This document shows, piece after piece, positions 23,630 through 35,300 of a stretch of DNA of 64,000 nucleotides. The DNA is taken from the NCBI GenBank assembly GCA_021904315.1, contig CM038912.1, positions 22,356,949-22,420,948 of the forward strand, given 5' to 3'. The first letter of the stretch is position 1, and each line of letters begins with the position of its first letter. The notes below the pieces were generated by a model. That model had not been told where the DNA came from. It worked only from the letters and a program-made list of their open reading frames with translations, and made no database searches. This DNA is from Sphagnum magellanicum (taxonomy: Eukaryota; Streptophyta; Sphagnopsida; Sphagnales; Sphagnaceae). Position numbers and translations under genes: made by a program.

Positions 23630-25170
23630 AGAGACGCTCCGGAGCTTGTTGTGTTGCAGGGTTTAGTTGCAGCAAGCTCCGGAGCTGGACAAGCTCCGAA
23701 GTTTGTTGTGTTGCAACATCAAGCTCTCACGCTCCGGAGCTTGTTGCTGCAACGCAGCAAGCCAGAGCTAGAGAAGCTCCAGAGCTTGCTACGTTGCAGC
23801 AGCAAGCAAGTTTTGGAGCTTGCTATGTTGCAGCAGCAAGCTCCGGAGCCGGAGATCCTCCGGAGCTTGTTGCGTTGCAACAACAAATAAGCTCCGGAGC
23901 TTCTGAAGAAGCTCCGGAGAAGCTCCGGAGCTTGTTGCGTTGCAGCAGCAAGCAAATTAGCTCCGGAGTCGGAGATCCTCCGGAGCTTGTTGCGTTGCAG
24001 CAGCAAGCAAACTAGCTCCAGAGCCGGAGATCCTCCGGAGCTTGCTGCGTTGTAGCAGCAAGCAAGCTCCGAGCTTCCGAAGCTTGTTGCGTTCCAGCAA
24101 CAAGCAAGCTCTGGAGCTCGCGTTGCAACGCAAGCTCCGAAGCTATCCGGAGCTCGGAGCTTGCTGGCCGAGCAATAGGCTCCGGAGGTCTCCGGAGCTC
24201 GAAGCTTTCTAAGGATGTTTAGATGAGTAGAAAGGTTTCAAACTAATTGTGCAGAACACTCTTGTAATGAAATTTAGATATGTTCAAAAGAATTGAGGAC
24301 ATTATACTTACAAATCAAGTCAACCTGAAAGAAATGAGAACTTCGGAGGAAATGCAAGCTCCGAGCAGCAAGCTTCGGAGCTCGGAGCTTGGTTGCTGCA
24401 AGCTCAGAGCTTGGAGCTTGCTTGCTGCGAACTCGGAGCTTGCTGCGAGCTCAGAGTTTGTTACAACAAGCTCCGAGCAGCAAGCTCCGGAGCTCGGAGC
24501 TTGCTTGCTGCGAGCTCGAAGCTTGCTACAGCAAGCTCCGGAGCTCGAAGCTTGCTTGTTACAAGCTCGGAGCTCGAAGCTTGCTTACTCTGAGCTCGAA
24601 GCTTACTTGCTGCGAGCTCGGAGCTTGCTTGCTACAAGCTCGGAGCTCGAAGCTTGCTTGCTGCAAGCTCGGAGCTCGGAGCTTGCTGCAACAAGCTCCA
24701 AGCAGCAAGCTTCGGACCTATCCGGAGCTCGGCAAGCTCCGGAGCTCGGAATTTGCTTGCTGCAACAAGCTCCAAGCAGCAAGCTCCGGACCTATCCGGA
24801 GCTCGGCAAGCTCCGGAGCTCGGAATTTGCTTGCTGCAAGCTCCGGACCTATCCGGAGCTCGGCAAGCTCCGGAGCTCGGAACTTGCTTGCTGCAAGCTC
24901 CGGACCTATCCGGAGCTCGGCAAGCTCCGGAGCTCGGAACTTGCTTGCTGCAAGCTCCGGACCTATCCGGAGCTCGGCAAGCTCTAGAGCTCTCCGGGGC
25001 TCGGAGCTTGCTGCATGAAAGAAATGCAAGCTCCGAAGAAGCTCCAAAGCTCCGGAGCTTGCGTTGTAGCAAGCTCCGGAGCTCTCGGGAGCTCTGAGCT
25101 TGTGTTGCAGCAAGCTCCGGAGCTCTCCGGAGCTCGGAGCTTGCTGCAACAAGCTTTGAGTAGCAAGCTC
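23630..25170. repeat. AGCTCCGGAGCT palindrome array
   Basis: About 1.5 kb built almost only from AGCTCCGGAGCT, GAGCTCGGAGCTTG, and TTGCTGCAAC/GCAGCAAG words. It is GC-rich inside an AT-rich element. From 24779 a 57-bp unit repeats head to tail (starts at 24779, 24836, 24893, 24950). Because unit lengths tend to be multiples of three and words are self-complementary, long open frames appear on both strands; these are not genes. The whole stretch could fold into many hairpins, in DNA or RNA. Confidence 0.95.
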
Positions 25171-25179
25171 CACGGCACA

Positions 25180-25222
25180 AAGAAGAAGAAGAAGGCGATG
25201 CTATCGCCTTCTTCTTCTTCTT
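25180..25222. repeat. Perfect 20-bp hairpin
   Basis: AAGAAGAAG-type left arm ending GGCGAT (25180-25199), three loop bases GCT, and the exact reverse complement starting ATCGCC (25203-25222). It closes the palindrome array on its right side. Confidence 0.95.
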
Positions 25223-25424
25223 CTTTTCTTGCAACACAAAGAAGAAGCAACACAAAGATAAATGCTTACCTAGGTCCTGCGTGGGTCCAGCTGCAGTCGC
25301 TCCAAGCTCCAAGCTCGTTCAAGCTCGCTCCCGCTCCAAGCCGGCTCCAAGCTCCAAGCTCGCTCCTGCTCAACATCTCTGGAACCAGGAGCTCTAGCGA
25401 TGGAGGGAGGGGGAGGGGTTAGTA

Positions 25425-25520
25425 GGTGGTAGGTAGGAGGGGGGAGGTAGGTGGTAGGTAGGACGGGGGGAGGTAGGTGGTAGGTAGGACAGGGGGAGGT
25501 AGGTGGTAGGTAAGACGGGG
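25425..25520 (-). repeat. GGTAGGTGGTAGG minisatellite
   Basis: Imperfect tandem units of about 30 bp reading GGTAGGTGGTAGGTAGGAC with G-runs. Its reverse complement resembles the CACCACCTACC minisatellite at the left end, which places it in the inner part of the right inverted repeat. Confidence 0.85.
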
Positions 25521-25559
25521 GAAAATTTTGGGGTAAAAAAGAGGTGGAAAAAAAAAAAA

Positions 25560-25660
25560 AAAAATCGGGCAGGGAGGATGGGATTTTCATCCATCCAGAA
25601 AACGGCCTCAACGGGTTCATCCGCAACTAGTGCATTGGTGGGTGCTAATTCACTCCAGCC
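25560..25660 (-). repeat. Right terminal inverted repeat of MULE
   Basis: On the minus strand it begins GGCTGGAGTGAATTAGC and continues CACCCACCAATGCACTAGTTG, the partner of 13670-13710. Confidence 0.85.
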
Positions 25661-25670
25661 AGCTGACACC
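25661..25670. repeat. Target site duplication of MULE, right
   Basis: AGCTGACACC, identical to 13660-13669. Confidence 0.9.
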
Positions 25671-27465
25671 CACATGACACGCACCTAACACCAATTGGGA
25701 TTATTTGACCGAGTACCCGCCAACGCCCATCCTTTGGAAACCCCTTTATGATGGCGTTGTGGATGAACTACAACTGAGTTACCATGGTTCCAACTCCGTA
25801 ACCTATCCCATGAATCCACTTCCTCCCCCCTTCCCCACCTAGGTAGCTGCCTATGAAGTGGGCAAGTACCTCGGCAAGTAGGTAGGCAATGTAAGTGCAA
25901 ATTATGCAAATGAGAAAGTAAGGTACTTGGTGGCAACTAGGTGGGTGAATGGTTAGTGCATAACTAACGACTGTGATTATCTACGGGACAGGAACACAAT
26001 GAAAATTTGTTTCTAATCTACACACCATCCATTCTACATGGTGCGTTAGCGGCCGTTAGTTGAGTCTGGCCAAGTTGTGCAAAGTGTAGACTGAGGGCAA
26101 TATGGGCCTGGTTGATAGTAATAAGTATCAAGTACCATCAGCGCTAAACAAGGAAGAGGCCATGTGAACTAATTAAAGTAGGAACCAGAAAACGACACTG
26201 GCCAGAATCTCTTTTACGGATTTTTGAATTGCAAGATTGTACTAAAAGTCTTCCTTTCACTCTTGGACTATGGACCTCTTTTACCGATTTTTTTCATTTG
26301 CAAGATTGTATTTAAAGTCTTCCTTTCACCCATACGTTCCTTTATTTCTTCTTCAATTATACATGGTACCACTTGAACTACTGTAAAAATCCAGTTGCAA
26401 AAGAGCACGACCTGCCATGCCAATAACAAAACTCTATCCTCAATTATGAGAACGAAATAGACTTGTGTCCAAGATAGAGAGATGAATGAATGGTTGAGGG
26501 GGCACGGAATCCATAAAACGCATTCCTGCCATCAGTGGCAACACAACCCTCCTAGAAAGTTCTAGGGGAGTCGAAAAGAAATAAGAAAGATCTGTGAGAA
26601 GAAGAGTTTATGAAGAAATGGGAGGAAAGGAGTAAGAGAAGAGTGGAAATTTCAGGGAGATCGTGAAGAGGAAAGGCATCAATATGTCCAGAGAGCTATA
26701 GGAAAGATCAGGTTCTGTGAATTGGTGTTCTGATGGAGACACTTTAAAACATGTATGCTTTTGAGAGGGTAAAGGACTTCTAGCAAGTTTTAGGAGAGCA
26801 AAAAGGGAAGAGAAAACATATACGAGAGGAGTTAATGAATGGAATTTGAGTAGTGGGAGGTATGGGAAATTCATCCTCTTGTTGTAAAAGAAAAGATGTT
26901 TGATGTTTCACAAGGGCCACCAAAAAAAATAGAAGGAGATGTTATGCGGATCCATGGTGTGATCAACACACCTCCGGTCCTAGGTGAAAATGCTCCTTTA
27001 AGCTCTAGACAAGGCACCCATGTGGTGCATCCTCTTGATTTTATTATCGAACTTGTTTTGCACAACTCTTTTTCTTGGGTTTTCTAAAGCTACATGTTGA
27101 AATTTGATATTAATTTATGAGCTTCCTTGTCAAATACCAATAATTTTGTTTGTTTTTTTTGTTGCATCATTTAAATCAACCGATATCAAAACAAACTCTT
27201 ACATTTGGGATTCATTTTGCTACGAGTAAAATTGGTGAGAGGAAAATTTGTCAATTGGCATTGATTATGTTTATACATAGAAATTGTAAGGATTGCAACT
27301 TTCAACGTAGATTGTGGGTAACTCCAAAGTGGTTTAAATCCAACAACATAATTATTTTAAAAGTTTCTTAAACATTATTCTTGTAATTATGTCCCAATTC
27401 CTTAGGAATTGCAACCCTTGGTGGCTAGAATTTGTGGAAACAAGGAAATGAAAATGAACTAGATT
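25671..27465. other. Intergenic DNA
   Basis: No gene, RNA or element boundary could be supported. Short open stretches at 26896-27087 and 27150-27371 have no recognisable content. Confidence 0.5.
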
Positions 27466-28747
27466 GATTATGTCGCAACCCTAGCCTTGGCTCAAGGCCA
27501 AAGCAAAGGGGTTGTAAGGTGCGGGCCTAATAATAGACCCGGGAGTCACATCGCATGCTCTCGAGAGTGCAACTGCGAGAGAGAAAAACTCTAAGTGTCA
27601 ATGAGGACATTGACCTCTTCTTCTAGTGGGGGAGAGTGTCGCAACCCTAGCCTTTGGCTTGCGACCAAAGCAAAGGGGTTGCAAGGTTGCGAGCCTAGTA
27701 GTAGACCCGGGAGGTACATCACATGCTCCCGGGAGTGCAAAGAGTGCAAAGAGTACAAAGAGTCCAGAGAGTGTGAGGGAGTGAACCCTCACACTCCCAA
27801 GTGAACTCCCACATTGGGAGTTGGTGAGAGTTGGAGTCCCGGAGGAACTCCCAAAACTTCAGAGCGCGTTTTGAAGGGTCAAAACTCCATGGCTTGTTGC
27901 GCTTTTTATATCAATGGAAAGCTTTCAAAGTGTAGATGTCCAAAATGGGCTCGCATTGCTCATTTGGACATCTGAAACACAAGTTATGACCAAAAGAAGG
28001 GGCAGGAGTCGAATTCCCGGGAGTCTCCCAGTGTTGACTCCCGACCACTAAAAGTCGGGAATCGACCCGAAATACTTGGGTGCAGAAAACGTGCGACATA
28101 CCGTTGGAAAGGTCTTGACAAGATCTACAACTTTGCTTCAGACGGCAAGTCGATTAGAGGTCTGCTCCGAAAGTTATGAAGCTTCAAAGTTGCGGAAGTC
28201 CCAAAGTTGCGCGATTTCGGGACTCCCACGCGGGAGTCCGGGTAGTCCCGAGACAAAAGGGCCATTTGAATGCCACCCCCGCGGCGAATCACAAAGTATA
28301 TTATAAAGGGGAAGTGGTTGGCTTCCCCAAGGGGGAAGTGCTAGCTTCCCCACCCAAGGGAGTGAGGTGGTGGCTTCCCCCGAGTCCGGGCCGTGGTGAG
28401 TCTTGTGAGTCCGAGTTCACCTGTGGCTTATCCCAACACCAAAAGGTTCCATGATGAGTTCTAAAGGGGAAGGTGATGGTTTCCCCAAAGTCCGGGCCGT
28501 GGCTCTTCCTAGCACCAAAGGTGCTCCAACTTTGGGCTAACCACTTGGAGTGGTTCATGGAGGGTCCGTGAAAGTGAGTCAAGCTTGTCCATTCTTCCTA
28601 GCCTTTCCCGGGACTTCTAGCACGCCCCTCTCACCCCTTTCTAGTGCTAGAAGTCGGGATCGTGCCCCAAGTTCTAACCGTTTCCGCATTACCGCATACT
28701 TGGACCCTCGAGTGGGTCCACAAGGAACTTGGGGGCGCGACAGATTA
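27466..28747 (+). mobile_element. LTR retrotransposon remnant with 5-bp TSD
   Basis: Flanked by GATTA (27466-27470 and 28743-28747). A full LTR runs 27637-28742, 1106 bp, beginning TGTCGCAACCC and ending GCGACA (inverted TG...CA ends). It is preceded by a polypurine tract (GTGGGGGAGAG, 27627-27636). Before that, 27471-27565 is the first 95 or so bases of the 5' LTR. The 5' LTR is thus joined to the last 70 bases of the internal region; the rest, including all coding sequence, has been deleted. Superfamily cannot be told from what remains. Confidence 0.88.
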
Positions 28748-29191
28748 CGTGGTTCTAATTGAAGAACCCAAAAATTGAAGATTTCGATTTTTGGCATCAC
28801 TCCTTAAATGTATTGGCTAATATTCCATCATACCATTATGTGATGATAGTTAATTATTGAATTATATTTTGAAACTTACTTTGCATGTAAAAGATCTTTT
28901 GTGACTCACTTGACTTTTTGAAAGAAAATTAACAAGCCTCAAAAAATTGCAAATATGGGAATGGAATCAAAATTTAAATTTAAATGATGTTGCAAGATGA
29001 ATATGGTATTGTTTAATTCATAGATTATTGTCTTGTTCTACTTTACATTTTCACTTAACTATATGTATTTTGTCAAATATTGTGATCGTACACTTCAAAA
29101 ATCTTGCATTTCTTTGATTTTATGTAAAATCAAATTATTTTGAAAACTTATTCGATGAATCTTGTTGACATTTCTTTTTTTTCTTTTGCAG

Positions 29192-30411
29192 ATATATCCA
29201 GTGCATGATTTAAATCCTAATTGCACTTCAAAGAACACCAATTTGACCATTATTTTTTTTCCATGGGATTGTTAAAGGGATTGATGAGGATTAGAAACAA
29301 ACATGGACAACACGCCCCATTGATGGTAATGAAGAATGCATATGTTGGCCACAAATGTGGATCCCAAAGGACTTGAATGATAATGTCAAAATTTTGTCAC
29401 TGTCATATGATTGTAATGTTGTGGCAAATGTCCACAATGATGTGACTAAAATTGGCTGAAACCTCATTCAAAGCTTGGTTACAAATTCAAGGTGTGACAA
29501 TTTCCATATTTATGGTCATCTTAATTTTCATTGTGTGTTTCAATTAAAGATAATTGATTGCATTTTGACATCTTTAAATAAATTGTTCATGTGCATTATC
29601 GTGGTACACACTAAATCTTGAACACTTTGGAACTTTCAAATCCATTGAAGAGAACATGAAATGGGGCTTTGGTGTTCATTCTCATGTTGAAATTAATTAT
29701 TAACAAAGCTTTTGTTCACATTATCAAGTTGTGGGAATCCAATTTGGTTGTAGTGACAATTTATGACAGGAGCTTTTTGATGTTTCATCTTTGGCACTCG
29801 AATTAAATTCAATTACCTATATAATTTATTGAATTTCAATCCACTTTGTACCTATATTTAATTTCAAAACAAATATATCTTCCTTCCAATTTCCTACATT
29901 CTACTATTTGAATAAATTGTCAATGTAACACATAAAAACTTATCTTTACATTAACACTTGGAATTAAATGCCTATATGCTTATGCATAATAACTTATTTA
30001 CCCACATGAGATTCGAACAGTTTATACATAACCTCTCAAAAGAAAATGAAAAATGAGAAAAAACTTGCAAACAAATATGTTATGAACTTATGGCTTAGGT
30101 TATTGTGTTAATTGATAAATTGCACCAAATACAATATATGATGTTGTGACTATTTGTAGATGTACATTACCATTAAAAATGTTGTTGATGCATTTTGAAA
30201 TATTTTGTAGGTATGAAACTCTTTGGGACAAACCGGTGGCAATGGTTGCTTATAGTTTCGGAGGTCTTGTCCTCAAGAGCTTCGTGGTTGAAATGCACAA
30301 ACATGTGTATCAAAAGCAAACGAATAATTTGGATGATAAAATATAAAATTGTTGTGAGAAATTTTTGAAAAATCTTAAAGGTGTGGTGTTTTATAGTGTA
30401 CATCCTCACTA
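29192..30411 (+). pseudogene. Alpha/beta-hydrolase (NB-ARC-associated type), broken
   Basis: Two decayed exons. The first, 29192-29491, reads IYPVHDLNPNC, then after a one-base T-run frameshift HGIVKGIDED, TWTTRPIDGNEECICWPQ, ILSLSYDCNVVANVHNDV, with stops near 29294 and 29458. The second, 30211-30411, reads RYETLWDKPVAMVAYSFGG LVLKSFVVEMHKHV and FLKNLKGVVFYSV, with a stop at about 30344. The nucleophile elbow (SFGG, usually GHSFGG) marks an alpha/beta-hydrolase. Related hydrolase domains head NB-ARC resistance-type proteins in liverworts and other seed-free plants; no NB-ARC sequence is seen downstream here. Not functional. Confidence 0.75.
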
Positions 30412-30414
30412 GGT

Positions 30415-31800
30415 TTTGTTCACTATGACCAATGAAATCACTTGGTGTATAGGGACACCTTTTATTATAATGAAATGAGTGCAACATTTGAAAAAAAATT
30501 AAAAAAAATTAAGCATAACGAAAAAAATAATAATTTAAAAATAAGTTGATAATGAAAGGCTTGAAGTTCCCCACATGCAAAAAACAAGGTGCACTTTTTT
30601 ACACAAATCCACAAATTTATAAACTACATGGGTTTGAATGTAAACACAAGTTGGGCTTAAAAAAAAGCAAAAGAAAACAAAATCAAACCAAAACAAATAA
30701 AAAGTTCAAAATTTGAATGTGAGTTTTATATATGGTGGAATCCCACTATGTGCTTATGGTTGGGATGTTAATTAATTTTCAATCACACAAGTTGACATGG
30801 TTCCAATTAATCTTCAACTTTAATCGATGCAATTCAAATTTTAATTTTCTTGTGAACACATTAACACCATTGTTATATGTCATATGATTCATGCATCCAT
30901 ATTATATGACGCATTATCCATTTATTTGTTTATCCATATAATGTGCCACATCATTTGTTTGTTTGTCTCCCAAGGCACCTCCTAAACAAGACACCTCCTA
31001 AACAACATATTGGAACTGGGGTTAACTGATAGTTAACTGCAGGTTTTGATAGGGGTTGGTAAATACCGATGTTGGGTGGTTCAATGAAGGACCCCTGGTT
31101 TCAGTTCTTTAAAAAAAATTTAGAACGATTCCAGTTTTGGTTTCGGTTCCACAAAAATTGAAACCCTAGGTTTGGTTCTAGTTTGGTTCTTCAAAATAAA
31201 CTAATTCGAGTTACGGTTCTGGAAATCAAACATGCTTCCAATGTAGTTTCGGGTAACCTGCTTTGGAATGGACAATTAATTGCTGGTTAACCTCTGATTA
31301 GCCCTGAACATGTCCGATTCTCAAAACTGGAACTCTGATTTATTGTTTTGAAGAACATAACTCAGAACCGGATACTCGATTCCATTGATGTGTGGAAAGT
31401 TTCAGGGATTTATTTTTTCTATTTTGTGATGCAAGCTGAAGTGGCTATCATCCATAAGATGATTTTGCCAGATTTGGCTACAGTTTAAATATGAAAATGG
31501 AAAAAAAAAACAGGTCCCTTCTGTATACTTGCCTACATACTGGAACTTATCATACAAACGTGGCGATCTGGAAACTTTTTTTTTCGAAATCTGGCGAATC
31601 TGAGCCATTTTTCCCATGGAAAATCCTTTGTATAGGTTGAAATCATATTTTTCAGGTTCAAATTTGGCGAAATTTCGCCAAAACCAAAAAACACTTTGTG
31701 GGAACTACAACCGAAACAGTTCTAATTTAGTCTTTAGAACCGGAACCGGGGGTTCTTGATACAGGTAAAGAACCGGCCAGCCCTGGTAGTAGGTACCTAG
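30415..31800. other. Intergenic DNA with degenerate GGTTC-rich stretch
   Basis: 30415-31000 is AT-rich with no gene. 31020-31780 has repeated words of the GGTTCCGG/GGTTTTGGTTC/AGAACCGG kind and looks like an old non-coding transposon, but no borders were found. Confidence 0.4.
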
Positions 31801-31901
31801 TTAGTAGACCCCCCCTAGTCTAAGGCGGAGAGCCTAGAGGATAATGTAGGGAGAAGGGGAGTGCTTGCAGCAGCGGTCTGTTGTCTGGTCCTCTGTTACG
31901 C

Positions 31902-31940
31902 TTTTCTCTCTCTCTCTGTCTCTCTGTCTCTCTCTCTCAA
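31902..31940 (+). repeat. CT microsatellite upstream of the DEG2-type gene
   Basis: TCTCTCTCTCTCTGTCTCTCTGTCTC-type run about 440 bases before the assigned ATG. CT runs are common in plant 5' leaders, so it may lie in the transcript leader or core promoter. Confidence 0.7.
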
Positions 31941-32374
31941 GAACCGCCTGTTTTGTTGAGAGATTCATAATCCTCACGAAAGATTCAAGCTTTGGGAGGC
32001 TTGTGCAATCTTGTTTTGAAGTACCCACAAGGAAAGGAGGTGAAAGATTTGCAGACTTTCACCTCCAATTTTGTCGCTGGTTTGTTTGTTGTGTCTTTTG
32101 ACGATTGAGGAAAAAAAGGTGCCATTCTGAGCTTTGCAGCAGCCAGCTTGTTGAGTCAGAGCACCACACAAACAAGCAACCAACCAAGCAACCAAGCAAA
32201 AGGGTGGGAAGAATTTGAGCTTAAGCAGCACCTAAGACAAAAAAAGGTGTGTAGTAGAATTTGGAGCTTTGTTGTTGCCCAAGCTTGTGGGGATTGCTGC
32301 AGGCGTGCTCTGGACACTAGAAGAGGAGGAGGGAGGAGAGGGGAGAGGGGGAGCAACGAGGTGGAGTCCCCAGT

Positions 32375-35300
32375 ATGAGCAATGGCATGTGGTCAGTGGC
32401 ACTAGGTGCAGCTGCACCTGCTGCTGAGCGAACTTGCAGTGCATTGTCCTCTTCACGCAGTTCCTTCAATAACTTGGTAAACCAGACTTGTCCTGCTCAC
32501 ATTTTGTTGTTGTTGTTGTTGTTGGGTGCTTCTTTTCTTCTTCTGAGAGCCTGATGTCAAACCCAGTTGTCTCTGACATTCCTGGAGGAGCATTTTCAGT
32601 TTTGAAGTTCTGAATGTGCCGGAAATTTCTCTGCCGTATGTGGACTGTTTTGTGTGTCTCTTGCTGGTGCCTTCTCTTGACAATTCCGGTGTAGTATACT
32701 ACTTCTTGCAATTCTTAGTGAAGAAGAAAAGAGAGCAACGGTCGGGGCCAGAGTTTGTGAGCTTTTCTTTCTTCTGCAGTGTTTCTTCTTCAAAGTGTGT
32801 TTTGAGAAGTTACTGTTTCTGGCTTGCACCTCTGCATTAGGGTTTCTGGATTTTGGAGATTAGGGTTCTGAAAAACCAGTTTTGGAGATTGGTTTTCTGC
32901 AGTTTACCAAACACCACGAAAAAGCAATTTGATGATGATTGTTGGCAGCAAGTTTTGTGTTAAGAATTGCCAGGACTGAGTAATTTGTTGTGATTATGGA
33001 ATTTCTGGGTTGTGAAAAGCCACAGTGCAAACCGAGGCAGTTTGCTCTTTTGCACACTTTGGATAGGAACTCTAGGGTTAGGAGTTTGAGGCAGCATGAA
33101 CACCAAAAACCAAGAAGCATTGAAGCTGGCAAGCGAGAGCGAGACAAGCATCAAGATCGATCTGCTGCTGCAAAGGCTCCCTCTTTTGGAGGTTATGAAG
33201 TCATCAAGGATGATACCAAGAATGGGTCATTCCGAGAGCTTGATTATGGTGACACTGATTGGATTTACAAGGTAATGTCTACCTGTGACCAGCTTAACAG
33301 CAAGCAAGATAGACACTCAAAGTTTCAGGAAACCAAAACCCTAGAATCTCCCTGAAGTTCCACTTTGGATTTATATGAAAGAGGAGGATTGTTGATTCAC
33401 AGTTGGAAAAACCCTCAGATCATGTGGGTTTAATATGGCTTGGAAGTTAAAAAAGGATTTTTCATCTTCTGAGCTCCAAGAAATATTTGGAAATGTTTGG
33501 ATTCAAAATTTCCCCTTTGGATCCACAGGTTGATGAGGTTGACAATCTGCCAGATGCTCCATTCCTAGATGCTGTGGTGAAGGTGTGTGTTTCAATCTGA
33601 CTCTCTCTCTCAAATTGTTGTTGGTTATACAAGCATGACAACCTTGGAGAAAAATCCCAGTGTAGTTGAAGGGCAGGTTTTTTCAGTAATGAGGCTTTTT
33701 AGGGTTGGTGTGTGAGAGCCCTAGGGTGGGGGGGTCTTCCATGGAAGATCCCTGGAAGGAGGGATTTTTTTTGTAATCTGCACTTTTCAAACAGGGCATC
33801 TCCGGTTGTTATTCCAGTAAGGCACCTCAGGGGATTAGGCTTTGAACCTCAGGCTCCACCCTTGGGTCCTACAGCATAATCACCTGACAGGGGTGGCTTA
33901 CCCTACACTTATTATGCAAAAGACAGGTGTGGTTTTCAACAAGGACTCTGGTGAAGCTCTTGATGTAGATTTGGATTTTGCAGGTGTATTGCACACACAC
34001 AGATCCAAACTTCTCTCTTCCGTGGCAAAAACGACGACAATACTCCTCAACAGGCAGGCAAGGGCGACTTCTTTCTCACACAATTTTTTGTTGTGGACTG
34101 CTGTTTTTCATGAACTATCGGTCTGGGGAGTTGTCCCTACTTGTTGGTGGACACAAGCAGAAATTGAATTTGCTGGTAGATTTGAGATGCGTTCAGGATT
34201 TGGAGTGCTAAAAGAAGGCTGAGAACACAGAGCATACCTACTTGCTTAATTTTCTTTTGTTCTGTTTTATTTTCTCTGGCAGTGGGTTTATGATCTCTGG
34301 TCGAAGGGTGCTCACAAATGCACACTGTGTGGAGCATCACACTCAGGTGGAGTTTTGGGTTGGTGATGAAATCATAGGACATATGGGATTCTCTTTTAGA
34401 TTGAATTTTAATGTGCAATCTTGCAGCTAGCAGTGAATTTTTTTGTGATCTTCATTCTTTCTTTTACTTTTTTTTGTGTACATGAGTCTGATCTCTTCTT
34501 GCCACATCTTTTTAGTAGCAGTGCTTGCACAAAATAATCTTGTAATCACTTTCTTTTTGATCCCGTCAACTCATATTTGTGTTGTCATCAAATAGGTGAA
34601 GGTGAAGAGGAGAGGGGATGACACCAAATTTGTTGCCACTGTATGTTCTCCTATCTCTTCAGTTCCACATTTTTACTGCTTTCTTTATTATGTGTTGGGT
34701 TGTATTGACTTATGCACAAGAATAATAGAAAAGATTTTAAACCACTCAAGATAAGCCCAGTACTGTTCTTGTTCTGATTCCTTTCAATACCTGCAGGTTC
34801 TTGCAATTGGGCCAGAGTGTGATATTGCCCTGCTTTCAGTTGAGGATGAGCAATTCTGGAAAGGAGTGGAGCCCTTGTGCTTTGGAAGCCTTCCTCGTCT
34901 TCAGGTAATTAGTTGTCACAAGAGGACTCACCTCCAATCAGTTTTGTGGGAATAGATCAACAAGTGACATTGCTGGGTTCTGTTGTAACTTTGCTTCTAA
35001 GAAAAGTCTGTCAGTCACCTGCACTGTGACTGAATGAGAATTTGGATCAAGTTTATCATGTCAATCTTGACTGAAATGTAGGTTAGTGCTAGGTGATATC
35101 ACTATGCAAAAACCTAGCATCCATATATAGGGTCAGTGACATGGCTGGGATATGGCAAGAAGAATTATATTACATTTTTCACACTTAACCTCATACTATG
35201 TGGCATTATGGAGCAGGTGCATCTGTTGAGCTTGCTTCCGTACTGACATTTGAGCAGCTGAGTTTCAGGATCCAGTTACAGTTGTGGGTTACCCCATAGG

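Larger units (their letters stand above)
13670..25660. mobile_element. 12-kb Mutator-like element (MULE), MuDR-type layout
   Basis: The borders are set by a perfect 10-bp target duplication and by inverted ends beginning GGCCAGAGTGAATTA (left) and GGCTGGAGTGAATTA (right, reverse strand). The ends share a diverged inverted repeat: GTGAATTA, CCACCAATGCAC, AGTTG, then a T-run, then CACCTACC-type minisatellite. Inside lie a plus-strand MULE transposase gene (16829-19557), a convergent minus-strand zinc-finger gene (22226-23526), several repeat arrays and a 1.5-kb palindrome array. Two convergent genes between inverted repeats recall maize MuDR. The transposase is broken, so this copy would need help to move. 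The intact target duplication suggests a fairly recent insertion. Confidence 0.9.

Noticed and set aside
23582-25422. Long open frames on both strands of the palindrome array
   Set aside because: They arise from repeat units in multiples of three and self-complementary words; composition is not protein-like and they overlap each other on opposite strands.
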